DNA of 47,120 nt from positions 1 through 47,120 of the forward strand of contig JAEUQC010000134.1 of assembly GCA_016789905.1 (NCBI GenBank), read 5' to 3'. Position numbers and translations under genes: made by a program. The stretch comes from Bryobacterales bacterium. GTDB lineage: Bacteria > Acidobacteriota > Terriglobia > Bryobacterales > Bryobacteraceae. Numbering within the stretch: the first letter of the stretch is position 1; every line of letters starts with the position of its first letter. Of this stretch, positions 8,286 through 16,475 are shown piece by piece. Under the pieces are notes generated by a model. The model was not told where the DNA came from. It saw nothing but the letters and a program-made list of their open reading frames with translations, and searched no databases.

Positions 8286-8725
8286 AACGGCGGCCCCGCG
8301 AACGGTTGCGGCGGCGGCTCATCGGGCAGCAAAAACCGCTTCCGGAACCCTTCCATCGAATAGGATTTCGTCCGCCCGCCGTTCTGGAACAGTATCTGCA
8401 ACTCCACCCGCTCCAGCACCTGCGCCCCCGGCCCCGCCCCAGGCGCAAACTCGTAAATCGACGCCCGCGCGCGCCACGTCGCCGGCAAACCCGAACTCTG
8501 CGCCGGGTCGAACTGCCCCTCAATCACCTGCATCTGCGGCAGCCTGGGAATCAGCAGCAGCTCGTCCATCTTGTGCCGCGCCAGCAGCGCCGCCCGGTCA
8601 TGGTCCGTCAGCCGCGAAGCGTTCCGCAGCGACGTCGTCAAATTCGACAACAACGCCACCACCGCCACCGCCATAATGAACGTCGCCACCATCACTTCCA
8701 GCAACGAAAATCCCCGCTGCCTCAT
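8282..8725 (-). CDS. gspI: Minor pseudopilin GspI
   Basis: 147 residues with the prepilin motif MRQRG then FSLLEVMVATFIMAVAVVAL, with Glu at +5. A conserved helix follows (RLTDHDRAALLARHKMDELL), which resembles the GspI segment containing A-x-x-x-A-x-x-K-M-x-E-L. The end is Pro-rich (LLPDEPPPQPFAGPPL). GspI starts assembly of the pseudopilus tip together with GspJ. It has four-base overlaps with both neighbours. Confidence 0.87.
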   Translation of the reverse strand: MRQRGFSLLEVMVATFIMAVAVVALLSNLTTSLRNASRLTDHDRAALLARHKMDELLLIPRLPQMQVIEGQFDPAQSSGLPATWRARASIYEFAPGAGPGAQVLERVELQILFQNGGRTKSYSMEGFRKRFLLPDEPPPQPFAGPPL

Positions 8726-9198
8726 GGCTGCTCCACAATCTGCGCCGCCCCCGTTATCGGGTCCACGCTCACCATCCGCCGCGCGTTCCGCCGGTTCTTC
8801 AGCTCCAGCCCAACGCGCGGCACCGTCCCCCCCGGATGAATCATAAACTGCCGCGGCAGGTTCTCATCCAGGTTCGGAATCACCGGCAGTACACGTTCAA
8901 TCGTCACCCCCTCCGGCATCGTCAGCTCCCGCCGGTACCCAGGGTCCGCGCTCGCAAAAAAGATGCGGTTTTGCCCCCGGTCCACCACCACCTCCACCGC
9001 CACCTGCCGCCGGTCCGCCCGGTTCATCGCGGAGTTAAACGTGCTCACAATCTCATCGGTCGCCGAACGCAGCCGCAGCGAATCCACACCAGCCGTAATC
9101 GACGGGAACGCAACACCGATCATGACGCCAATGATCGCCACCACAATCAGCATCTCAATGAGCGTCAATCCGCTCTGCGTCCTCCGCCGCCGGGTCAC
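8722..9198 (-). CDS. gspH: Minor pseudopilin GspH
   Basis: 158 residues. A basic leader (MTRRRRTQSG) precedes LTLIEMLIVVAIIGVMIGVA, with the conserved Glu at +5 after the cleavage Gly. The following segment, RLRSATDEIVSTFNSAMNRADRRQVAVEVV, is typical of the GspH/FimT domain (helix, then the first strands with an arginine-rich turn). GspH links the major pseudopilin fibre to the tip. It overlaps gspG and gspI by four bases on each side. Confidence 0.87.
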   Translation of the reverse strand: MTRRRRTQSGLTLIEMLIVVAIIGVMIGVAFPSITAGVDSLRLRSATDEIVSTFNSAMNRADRRQVAVEVVVDRGQNRIFFASADPGYRRELTMPEGVTIERVLPVIPNLDENLPRQFMIHPGGTVPRVGLELKNRRNARRMVSVDPITGAAQIVEQP

Positions 9199-9641
9199 TT
9201 CGATTTCCAGCTCACAATGTCTTCGTTCATATCCGTGCCGCCCGGCTGCCCGTCGGCCCCGTAGCTGATAATGTCCGGCTCATCCCCATGCTCGCCCGGA
9301 TACTTATACACATACGCGCGCCCCCAAGGGTCGGTCGGCAGTTCCTGCGGCAAGTACGGCCCCTGCCATCCGTTCACCCCTTCCGGCTTCGTCCGCAGCG
9401 CATTCAGCCCCTGTTCATTCGTCGGAAACAAACTCGTATCGAGCTTATAGGCCCCCAGCGCCGTGTTGAACGAGTTGATCTGCTGCCGCACCGCCGTCTT
9501 CTTCGCCACATCCGCCCGCTGCAAAACGCGCGGCCCCACCACTGCGGCAAATACCGCGATAATCGTCACCACCACCAGCATTTCTATCAAGGTCAGGCCG
9601 GCTTGTTGCCGCCGCCGGCGTTGCGAAATTGGTCTTGTCAC
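9195..9641 (-). CDS. gspG: Major pseudopilin GspG
   Basis: 148 residues. The leader MTRPISQRRRRQQAG is followed by LTLIEMLVVVTIIAVFAAVV with Glu +5. The downstream signature is that of the major type II pseudopilin: TAVRQQINSFNTALGAYKLD, then FPTNEQGLNAL, WQGPYLPQELPTDPWG and YVYKYPGEHGDEPDIISYG with GADGQPGG, which is the calcium-binding C-terminal region. It forms the periplasmic piston. It lies 15 bp after gspF, and the AAAGGAG a few bases before the ATG is the clearest Shine-Dalgarno in this part of the operon, as expected for the most abundant subunit. Confidence 0.95.
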   Translation of the reverse strand: MTRPISQRRRRQQAGLTLIEMLVVVTIIAVFAAVVGPRVLQRADVAKKTAVRQQINSFNTALGAYKLDTSLFPTNEQGLNALRTKPEGVNGWQGPYLPQELPTDPWGRAYVYKYPGEHGDEPDIISYGADGQPGGTDMNEDIVSWKSK

Positions 9642-9656
9642 ACAAAACTCCTTTGG

Positions 9657-10868
9657 TTAAACTGCCACTTCATTGATGCTCGAAATCGCCAGCAGCAGGC
9701 TGATCACCAGCGCACCGATGATGAGCCCCATCACCAGAATAATCACCGGTTCAAACAGCGACGTAAACCGCCGGATCGCGGCCTTCGTATCGGCTTCATA
9801 AACCTCAGCCATCCGCAGGAACATCTGATCCAGCTTACCCGTCTCCTCGCCCACGCTCAGCAAATGCGCCGCCAGCGGTGGAAACTCGCCCGTCCGTTTC
9901 AACGGTGCCGATATCCCTTCCCCCCGCTTCACGCCCTGCGCCACCGCGTTCAAAGAATTGGCGATCTTCTTATTGTTCAAAATCGCGCCCGAAATCGAAA
10001 TCGATTGCACCAGCGGCACCGAATTCGCAATCAGCGTCCCCATCGCCCGCGCGAACCGGGCCGTCTCCGCCTTCCGCAGCGCATCCCCCAGCACAGGCAG
10101 CTTCAGCCGGAACCCGTCCCACCACAGCCGCCCCTCCACGGTCTTGATATAACTCAAAAACCCAATAATCCCCACCGCCAGCCCGCCCAGCACGATCGGC
10201 GCATACGTCTGCGTATACTTGCTCGTCTCTATCATGATCCGCGTCGGCAGCGGCATCGGAATGTTGCCCTGCTCAAACACCTGCGCGAACTTCGGCACCA
10301 CAAAATTCATCAGCACAAACACACTGCCCGCGCCCACCAGCGACAACAGCGCCGGGTAAACCATCGAGCTGATAATGTACCCCCGCAGCTCGTCCCGTGT
10401 CTTTTCAAACTCCGCCAACCGCTCGAAGATCACCCCCAGCGACCCCGACGCCTCCCCCGCGCGCACCATATTCACATACAAATCCGTGAAATACTTCGGA
10501 TGCGTTGCCAGCGAATCGGCCAACGATCGCCCGCCCTTCAGCACCCGCAGCACGTCCAGAATCACCATCCGGAACGCCGGCTTCTCCGCCAGCTCCGTCG
10601 ATATCTGCAGCGCCCGGTCCACCGGAATTCCGCTGTTCAACAGCGTGGTCAATTCCGTCGTAAAAAACAGGACATCCTTCTTCCGCCCGCCGCCAAAATC
10701 CGGCAGTTCGAACTCCAGGCCCTTCTTCTGCTCCAGGCCCACATAGATCGGCGTCAGCCCCTGCTTCCGCAGCTCCCGCGCCACTTCCTTATCGCTCTCG
10801 CCCGTCAGCGTGCCCGTCCGCGCCTTCCCATCGGCGTTCACGGCCCGAAAGTGGAACGATGCCGCCAT
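9657..10868 (-). CDS. gspF: Type II secretion inner-membrane protein GspF
   Basis: 403 residues, the normal length. A short N-terminal beta domain (FHFRAVNADGKARTGTLTGES) is followed by two repeated GspF domains. Each carries a cytoplasmic helix bundle with the conserved pattern (FFTTELTTLLNSGIPVDRALQI, and later RFARAMGTLIANSVPLVQSISI) and then membrane segments (LSLVGAGSVFVLMNFVVPKF, PIVLGGLAVGIIGFLSY and PVIILVMGLIIGALVISLLLAI). It is the platform that couples GspE to the pseudopilus. The ATG overlaps the gspE stop by one base (TAATG). Confidence 0.95.
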   Translation of the reverse strand: MAASFHFRAVNADGKARTGTLTGESDKEVARELRKQGLTPIYVGLEQKKGLEFELPDFGGGRKKDVLFFTTELTTLLNSGIPVDRALQISTELAEKPAFRMVILDVLRVLKGGRSLADSLATHPKYFTDLYVNMVRAGEASGSLGVIFERLAEFEKTRDELRGYIISSMVYPALLSLVGAGSVFVLMNFVVPKFAQVFEQGNIPMPLPTRIMIETSKYTQTYAPIVLGGLAVGIIGFLSYIKTVEGRLWWDGFRLKLPVLGDALRKAETARFARAMGTLIANSVPLVQSISISGAILNNKKIANSLNAVAQGVKRGEGISAPLKRTGEFPPLAAHLLSVGEETGKLDQMFLRMAEVYEADTKAAIRRFTSLFEPVIILVMGLIIGALVISLLLAISSINEVAV

Positions 10869-12511
10869 TAAAACTCCTGCGTCACGCGCAGTATCTCCTC
10901 AGGCGTCGTAACCCCTTCGGCCACCTTGTCCCAGCCGTCTTCCCGCAGCGTCCGCATCCCGTTCCGCCGCGCCGCCTCGGTCAAAATGCTCGCGTCTTCG
11001 TTCCGCGTGATCATCCGCCGGATCTCATCATTCAGTTCCATCAGCTCAAAAATACCAACCCGGCCCTTGAACCCGCTCCCAAAACACGCATCGCACCCCC
11101 GCCCCTTCCACGTCGGCACGTCCGTCCCCTCCGGCCGCATCCGCACCGGCCCCCGCTCCCGGCACACCACACAAATCTTCCGCACCAGCCGCTGCGCCAA
11201 TATGCTAACGACCGACGACGATATCAAATAGTTCTCCACCCCCATGTCCGTCAGCCGCGTCACGGCGCTCGGTGCATCGTTCGTGTGCAGCGTCGAAAAC
11301 ACAAAATGGCCCGTCAATGCGGACCGGATCGCCACATCCGCCGTCTCCCGGTCGCGCACCTCGCCCACCATGATCACGTCCGGATCCTGACGCACAATAT
11401 GCCGCAGCCCGCTCGCAAACGTCAGCCCAATCTGCGGATTCACATGGATCTGGTTTATCCCGTCCATCTGGTATTCCACCGGATCTTCAATCGTGATGAT
11501 CTTCCGCTCCACCCCATTTATCCGCTTCAGCGCCGAATACAACGTCGTGCTCTTCCCTGAACCCGTCGGCCCCGTCACGAACATAATCCCGTGCGGCAGT
11601 TGCGTGTAGTGCTCCATCCGCTCCAGCATCCGGTCCGTGAACCCCAGCTTCCGCAGATCATAAAACTGCTCGCCCGCCGAACGGTCCAGCAACCGCATCA
11701 CAACGCTCTCGCCATACAACGTCGGCAGCGTCGATACGCGCAAATCCACTTCCCGCCCCAGCGTCTTCACCTTAATGCGGCCATCCTGCGGCAGCCGCCG
11801 CTCGGCAATGTTCAGCTTCGCCATCAGCTTCACGCGGCTGATCAGCGCGGCCTTCATCTCTTTGGGCGGCTGTTCTTGTTCGTACAGCACGCCGTCAATC
11901 CGGAACCGGATCCGGAACAGCTTCTCAAACGGCTCAATGTGAATGTCGGAGGCCCGCTTCTCCACCGCCGCCGCAATGGTGGCATTCACCATCCGGATCA
12001 CCGGCGCCTCGCTCGCCATATCGCGCAGGTGCTCCAGGTCTTCGTTCCCTGTCGCCCCGTCGCCAAAATCCGCCTCGGTCTCGTTCCGCGCCGCCTGCCC
12101 GTAGTGCTTGTCAATCGCCTCGGTAATCTCGCCCTCGGCCGCCAGCACCGGCGTCACCCGCAGCCCCGTAAACCCGCGCACCGCCGCAATGGTCTCAAAG
12201 TCCAACGGATCGGCCATCGCCAGCACGAGTCCCGTTTCGTTCAAACCCACCGGCAAACAGCGGCTCTGCCGCAGGAACCGCGCCGCCAGCCCGTCGGTCT
12301 CCGGAGCCGTAAACGGCGCGCCCTCAATGGGAACCAGCGGAATCCGCAGTTGCTCGCTCAGCGCCGCCAGCACATCCCGCTGCGCCACAAATCCCAACTC
12401 CACCAGCAGCTTGCCAATCTTGTCCCCGCGCTCTTTCTGCAACTCCAGCGCGCGGTCCAGGTCCTCCTGGCCAATTTGCCCCTTCGCAATCAGCAGTTCG
12501 CCCAGGCGCAT
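10868..12511 (-). CDS. gspE: Type II secretion ATPase GspE
   Basis: 547 residues. An N-terminal MshEN-type domain (MRLGELLIAKGQI, KIGKLLVELGFV) is followed by N2E and the ATPase core. Visible motifs: Walker A GPTGSGKST at 314-322, Asp box IEDPVEYQ near 341-348, Walker B DPDVIMVGEVRDRETA at 376-391 and His box STLHTNDA near 406-413. A zinc module is present with CVVC (447-450) and CDAC (473-476). The zinc module and MshEN domain place it in the GspE/PilB group. It is the cytoplasmic hexameric motor. Its ATG directly follows the TAA of the preceding gene (TAAATG). Confidence 0.95.
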   Translation of the reverse strand: MRLGELLIAKGQIGQEDLDRALELQKERGDKIGKLLVELGFVAQRDVLAALSEQLRIPLVPIEGAPFTAPETDGLAARFLRQSRCLPVGLNETGLVLAMADPLDFETIAAVRGFTGLRVTPVLAAEGEITEAIDKHYGQAARNETEADFGDGATGNEDLEHLRDMASEAPVIRMVNATIAAAVEKRASDIHIEPFEKLFRIRFRIDGVLYEQEQPPKEMKAALISRVKLMAKLNIAERRLPQDGRIKVKTLGREVDLRVSTLPTLYGESVVMRLLDRSAGEQFYDLRKLGFTDRMLERMEHYTQLPHGIMFVTGPTGSGKSTTLYSALKRINGVERKIITIEDPVEYQMDGINQIHVNPQIGLTFASGLRHIVRQDPDVIMVGEVRDRETADVAIRSALTGHFVFSTLHTNDAPSAVTRLTDMGVENYLISSSVVSILAQRLVRKICVVCRERGPVRMRPEGTDVPTWKGRGCDACFGSGFKGRVGIFELMELNDEIRRMITRNEDASILTEAARRNGMRTLREDGWDKVAEGVTTPEEILRVTQEF

Positions 12512-13042
12512 TTAGTATTCCCGCACCTGCACCGCCGCCGCCAGCGCCGCCGGGTCCGCCTTTGCCGCCAGGAAGCCCATCAGCGTCCGCCGGTCCGCCT
12601 GCATCACAATCTGCGTCGGCAGCCCCGATACATTCTCATGCGGCATGTGCAGCAGGCTCACGCTCAAGACAATCCGTTCATTCACCGGCACTGGGTCCAT
12701 CACCACCGCCGCGCCCACCAGCATCTCCCGCATCGCCGTCCGCAGCAGCGGCAGCCGGTCCATCTTTTTCTTGTGCAGCGCCGTCCGTTCACTCTCCGGC
12801 AGGTTCTGCCGGAACGGGCTCAGCCCCGGCCCCTCGGCCAGGTTCACCCGCGTCGTGAACACACATCCAAAGCCTTCCAAATAGACCCCATGCGTGTGCC
12901 CCAGCAACAGGAACTGTTCCCCAGGCACCAGCGCTTCCAGCCGCTTATTCATGGAGACTTCCACCGTCGCCATCAGCCCCCGGTTCACCGGAGCCGCGAA
13001 CAGCGTACACGCCAGTACCGCGAGTATTAGCACCCGCCTCAC
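12512..13042 (-). CDS. Conserved-looking secreted protein of unknown function in the secretion operon
   Basis: 176 residues. The signal peptide (MRRVLILAVLACTLFAAP) is followed by a single domain of mixed structure. Notable segments: VEVSMNKRLEALVPGEQFLL, LGHTHGVYLEGFGCVFTTRV, LPLLRTAMREMLVGAAVVMD and the C-terminal FLAAKADPAALAAAVQVREY. I do not recognise the family. It has one Cys in the mature part (GFGCVF). It lies between the anti-sigma gene (4-bp overlap) and gspE (directly adjacent), so it is co-translated with both. A periplasmic role in sensing or in the secretion envelope is possible but unproven. Confidence 0.8.
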   Translation of the reverse strand: MRRVLILAVLACTLFAAPVNRGLMATVEVSMNKRLEALVPGEQFLLLGHTHGVYLEGFGCVFTTRVNLAEGPGLSPFRQNLPESERTALHKKKMDRLPLLRTAMREMLVGAAVVMDPVPVNERIVLSVSLLHMPHENVSGLPTQIVMQADRRTLMGFLAAKADPAALAAAVQVREY

Positions 13043-13626
13043 TGCACACCCCCCGCCCCGCTCTGCGCATACGCCACCAGCCGCGCCGCCTGCTTCTGGG
13101 TGAACAGCGAGTAGCTGGCTTCCATCGCCATCTGATCGTCCTGCCGCAGCCGCTGATACTTGCTTTCGGCTTCTTTAATCGCGGAGGCCAACTGCATCCG
13201 GTGCCGCTTCTCGGCCTGTTCCAACGCCGCCGGCAGCGCCCGCGCCACTTCTTCGGAAATCCGCTGCTCAAAACGAGCCTGGTCAAACGCAGCCACCGGA
13301 GCCGCCACCGGAGCCGGCGCCGCCGCGAACCCATGAAACACGATGGCCCCAGCCAGCAACGCCGCCGAAGCAAAACCCACCCGTGGCCCCGAGTTCAGCC
13401 AAACCTGCCACCATTTGGGTTCAAAGACTTTATCGGAGACAAACGCTATCCGCCGCGGCAGTTCTTCTTCCCGCAGTGAGAACAGGGCGGACTGCGTCAC
13501 CTGCAGCCGCGCCACCTCATCCCGCAAAGCAGCATCGGCGGCGATCGCCGCTTCCACTTCCCGCCTTTCAACCGCATTCAGTTCCCCAAAAACGTAATCT
13601 TTCAAAACGTCACTAGTAATATTCAT
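13039..13626 (-). CDS. Membrane-bound anti-sigma factor-like protein
   Basis: 195 residues from ATG 13626, whose A is the last base of the sigma-gene stop (TAATG). The frame is open further upstream, but that part overlaps the sigma coding region. The N terminus, SDVLKDYVFGELNAVERREV with EAAIAADAALRDEVARLQ, matches the cytoplasmic fold of anti-sigma factors that bind ECF sigma, but lacks the HxxxCxxC zinc ligands. One membrane helix (VGFASAALLAGAIVFHGFAA) follows, then a long coiled-coil periplasmic part (RFEQRISEEVARALPAALEQ to SKYQRLRQDD). This is the layout of a membrane anti-sigma that senses an envelope signal and holds its sigma partner. Confidence 0.8.
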   Translation of the reverse strand: MNITSDVLKDYVFGELNAVERREVEAAIAADAALRDEVARLQVTQSALFSLREEELPRRIAFVSDKVFEPKWWQVWLNSGPRVGFASAALLAGAIVFHGFAAAPAPVAAPVAAFDQARFEQRISEEVARALPAALEQAEKRHRMQLASAIKEAESKYQRLRQDDQMAMEASYSLFTQKQAARLVAYAQSGAGGVQ

Positions 13627-14180
13627 TACGCATTCCCCCGAATTCCCACCGGTGCCAGCGAGTCTTTCAACAGGTCCAGCGCGGTATACAGCCGCGACTT
13701 GACTGTCGAAAGAGGGCACCCCAGAATCTCCGACATTTCTTCAAACTTAAAACCCTGATAGACCTTCAGAACCACGGCTTCCCGCTGTTCTTCGCTCAAC
13801 CTGCGCAGCGCGGCATCCACGGCCAGCGCCGTTTCCACAGGCAGCATGCCTCCGCCCATGGACGTTGGCATGTCGTAGCCGGAAGTTTCCAAATCGTCTT
13901 CCGGTTTCTTCCGTCGCAGCATGGAGTACGCTTCGTTGTGCGCGATGCGATACATCCACGGCGCGAACCGGCCCGGATCTTCCAATTTCCGCAGGTTCTG
14001 ATAGACCTTCAAAAGGACGTCCTGACAAAGGTCCAGCGCATCTTCCCGATTCCGGACCAACCGCAGCAAGTAATTGAAAACACGCTTCTCCCACCGTGAA
14101 ACGAGGAGATTGTAGGCGTCCACATCTCCCCGCTGTGCTTTCACGATCAAGTCGCGGTCTTCTACTTCGCGGAAGATCAA
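13626..14180 (-). CDS. ECF-type RNA polymerase sigma factor
   Basis: About 184 residues with the proposed TTG start at 14180. The frame is open further upstream but would run into the HNH gene, and no well-placed ATG exists, so the start is uncertain. Region 2 is clear (RDLIVKAQRGDVDAYNLLVS, then DALDLCQDVLLKVYQNL and FAPWMYRIAHNEAYSMLRRK). Region 4 is clear too (LRRLSEEQREAVVLKVYQGF, EEMSEILGCPLSTVKSRLY). It heads the operon that runs into the type II secretion genes. Together with the anti-sigma gene coupled to it by a one-base overlap, it most likely makes transcription of the secretion operon signal-responsive, including its own autoregulation. Confidence 0.88.
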   Translation of the reverse strand: MIFREVEDRDLIVKAQRGDVDAYNLLVSRWEKRVFNYLLRLVRNREDALDLCQDVLLKVYQNLRKLEDPGRFAPWMYRIAHNEAYSMLRRKKPEDDLETSGYDMPTSMGGGMLPVETALAVDAALRRLSEEQREAVVLKVYQGFKFEEMSEILGCPLSTVKSRLYTALDLLKDSLAPVGIRGNA

Positions 14181-14265
14181 GGCGGGTGTTCTCGTAGGGT
14201 ATGACGCCGCCAGGAACAAAAAAGTCGGAACGGCGCCTTTCAGCCTCCAGTGTAGATCACTGGTA

Positions 14266-15000
14266 TCAGGCCTTTCCCCCATTCGCCAACCCGTCCGGAT
14301 TCGGCGCCGGCTGCACAACCGCCGCCGTCCCAACTGCAAAACAACCACTCTCCCGCGTCCCGGAAAACCCATCCACCAGTCGTTCCCGCATCTCCGCATC
14401 CCCCGCAAAAACCGTCATCCAAACACTGAAATACCCCTCCGCTAACGCCGTCCGCACCACGTTCCGCCGTACCGCTTCTACTCCCGGACTCGCCTCAACA
14501 TCCACCTTCGCCGACTCCGCAATCCCCCATACCTGCATCCGCTGCGCCACCCGGTCCAGCGCCACCATCTTTCCGTTGGAATCCTCAAATTTCTCAACTG
14601 GCTTGTCCAACCCCACAAGCCCCAGAGTAGCCTGCGCCATCTGTCGCTGCCTGCCCGTCAGTCCCGCACCCGCCGTAACCTTCCCATCCGCCGCATACTG
14701 ATACGCCGCAAACGTATTGTCCCGGTCCGGCAGTAGAAACTCCGCCAAGGCAACCTCTTTATCTCTTTTCGTCCTGTTACAGTTCAGGCACGCCAGCAGA
14801 AAATTACCCCAACTCCCAATCAACGCGCTGTACGCCGCCAAGCTCTTTGGCTGAATGTGCTCCACTTCCAGTCCCGTCGCAATCCGGCGCTCACAATAAC
14901 TGCAATATGGGCCAAGTCGCGACACCAATTCAGCCTTGGCATCTTTATAATCGTCAAAATCCCGAGAAAGTGGAGACGGCCCCCGCCGTACCGGTCGCAT
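14266..15000 (-). CDS. ptuB: Septu-like HNH endonuclease PtuB
   Basis: 244 residues. The N-terminal half is an HNH nuclease domain: CSYC at 33-36, the EHIQPK motif with His 48, then GSWGNFLLACLNCNRTKRDK with the second Cys pair at 71-74. The two CxxC knuckles hold a structural zinc, and the EH-N-H-type residues form the metal active site. This arrangement is typical of PtuB, the nuclease of the Septu anti-phage system, also found as a retron accessory. The C-terminal half is of unknown fold. The gene starts 4 bp after the stop of the ATPase gene. No reverse transcriptase is nearby, which favours Septu over a retron. The 85 bp after it lead into the sigma gene. Confidence 0.85.
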   Translation of the reverse strand: MRPVRRGPSPLSRDFDDYKDAKAELVSRLGPYCSYCERRIATGLEVEHIQPKSLAAYSALIGSWGNFLLACLNCNRTKRDKEVALAEFLLPDRDNTFAAYQYAADGKVTAGAGLTGRQRQMAQATLGLVGLDKPVEKFEDSNGKMVALDRVAQRMQVWGIAESAKVDVEASPGVEAVRRNVVRTALAEGYFSVWMTVFAGDAEMRERLVDGFSGTRESGCFAVGTAAVVQPAPNPDGLANGGKA

Positions 15001-15004
15001 TCAC

Positions 15005-16336
15005 CTATTCCCCTAATTTCGCCGCCCGCTTCAACTCAAGAAACGCCTGATACGCCGGATTATCCGCAAACGGCGCAATCGACTCCGCCAGTGCCTCCTG
15101 AAACGCTGCCTGCTTTGCCTCCGGAGCCATCACCGCCTGGTCCAGCGCTTTCAGGTAGTCCGTCGCCGTATTCTTCATTTCCAAGTACCGTTTACTAACC
15201 TCCGGGTTCGGGACCCCCATAATCCCCTCGGCTATATCGGCTAGGGTTTTGTTAGCTAACTGCGCCGTCGGCTCCCCATCCAACATCAACAATTCGTCGC
15301 CGGACCGTAACGATTGAATGAGAAACGGCGAATGCGTACTCGCAAAAAACTGCATGCGAGAAAATGTCGTCCGAAGATCCTCTATCACCCGCCTCTGCCA
15401 AACCGGATGCAAGTGCAGATCAAGTTCGTCTATCAACACCACCCCCGGCGTCTCCCCCAGCGCATCCGCGCCAAGCGACGGGTTCAACGTCGCCGCCTTC
15501 TGCGCGATATCCCCCGCCATCGCCATCACCGTCCTCTGCCCGTCGCTCAGATTGTCAAACGGTTGCGCGCCTTGCCCATCGATTTCCAATACCACTTGGC
15601 CGCGCCGCGGGTCAAAGTAAAGGTCTTTCGCCCGCTCCACGCATCCGAGAATGGCACGCTTCACAACTGAAAACGCCGGCGGAACCTCCCCCGCCTGTTG
15701 AAACTCGATCCATGATTGTTCCGCAATCCAACGAGTCAAATCCGATACCGAGATTCTCGGATCGACGCTATTGCGATAACCCGCCAGCCGGGAGCGCTTC
15801 TCCCTTCGCGAGATCAGCTTCTCGCCCTTCACTTGAAACTGTTCCCGCGGAATGTCCCAAAGTCGCCCCGTGCCGTAGTAGGAAAGCAGCGGCAACACGA
15901 TGTCACCGCCGTCCCGCACCGCCGCTTCCGTTCGCGTCGCGAGATCCTTCATCGCTCGTGCTCCGCCGTACGTCGTTCTGCCTCGTGGCGTGGTCAACGT
16001 TCGCGTCCAGGTTAGTTCCTTCCCCATCACCAGTCCTGACGCTTCCACGGAACACGGGTACTGCGTCTCCCAATTCACACTCGCGCCGCGTCGCGATGTC
16101 CCGTTCTTCGGCGTCGCCTGGTTCGCCTGTAGCCGCACTTCGTGCTGCCTAATATGGCGCGTGTCATACCCGCGCAGCCCCAGAAACCATCCGCCAATCG
16201 CCACCGAAAGCGCATCTAGGAGCGAGGTCTTCCCAGTGCCATTCACACCCACCAGCAGGTTCACTTCCGGGTGAAACGCGTACTCACAGCGTGCAAAGCC
16301 TTTGAAGTTGGTGAGGGTCAACCGATCAATACGCAT
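15005..16336 (-). CDS. ptuA: Septu-like ATPase PtuA
   Basis: 443 residues. An SMC/RecF-like ABC ATPase: N-terminal MRIDRLTLTNFKGF, Walker A GVNGTGKTS (30-38), ABC signature LSDGQ (263-267), Walker B VVLIDELDLHLHP (299-311) and H-loop STHSP (333-337). There is no long coiled coil or hook, so it is not a RecF, RecN or SMC. The central region (about 60-200) is PtuA/AbiEii-like variable sequence. In Septu, PtuA oligomerises and controls the PtuB nuclease. The coding order ptuA then ptuB on the minus strand fits that system. No obvious promoter could be named in the 139 bp upstream. Confidence 0.87.
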   Translation of the reverse strand: MRIDRLTLTNFKGFARCEYAFHPEVNLLVGVNGTGKTSLLDALSVAIGGWFLGLRGYDTRHIRQHEVRLQANQATPKNGTSRRGASVNWETQYPCSVEASGLVMGKELTWTRTLTTPRGRTTYGGARAMKDLATRTEAAVRDGGDIVLPLLSYYGTGRLWDIPREQFQVKGEKLISRREKRSRLAGYRNSVDPRISVSDLTRWIAEQSWIEFQQAGEVPPAFSVVKRAILGCVERAKDLYFDPRRGQVVLEIDGQGAQPFDNLSDGQRTVMAMAGDIAQKAATLNPSLGADALGETPGVVLIDELDLHLHPVWQRRVIEDLRTTFSRMQFFASTHSPFLIQSLRSGDELLMLDGEPTAQLANKTLADIAEGIMGVPNPEVSKRYLEMKNTATDYLKALDQAVMAPEAKQAAFQEALAESIAPFADNPAYQAFLELKRAAKLGE

Positions 16337-16475
16337 GATTCATGTAGCGGCGCGCAACATCAGCGCCGCAGTCCGATTCTCCCATGCCCGCAATGCCTTT
16401 CGGTGGCAGGTCCACTCGCCAGTGTATACATACCCACGGCCTACCCATTCCAGACACCCCTATGTAAGCTTCGTT

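Noticed and set aside
9288..10871. 527-codon plus-strand frame opposite gspF and gspG
   Set aside because: Antisense of clear secretion genes; composition is Arg/His/Pro-rich and no motif is present.
14181..14408. 76-codon N-terminal extension of the sigma factor
   Set aside because: It overlaps the HNH gene and has no sigma-like sequence; region 2 starts just after 14180.
15005..16336. RecF/SMC-type repair ATPase
   Set aside because: No coiled coil or hook and it is followed by an HNH nuclease, which fits PtuA far better.
14266..16336. Retron Ec78-type system
   Set aside because: The ATPase and HNH genes would fit, but no reverse transcriptase or msr/msd-like region is in the window.
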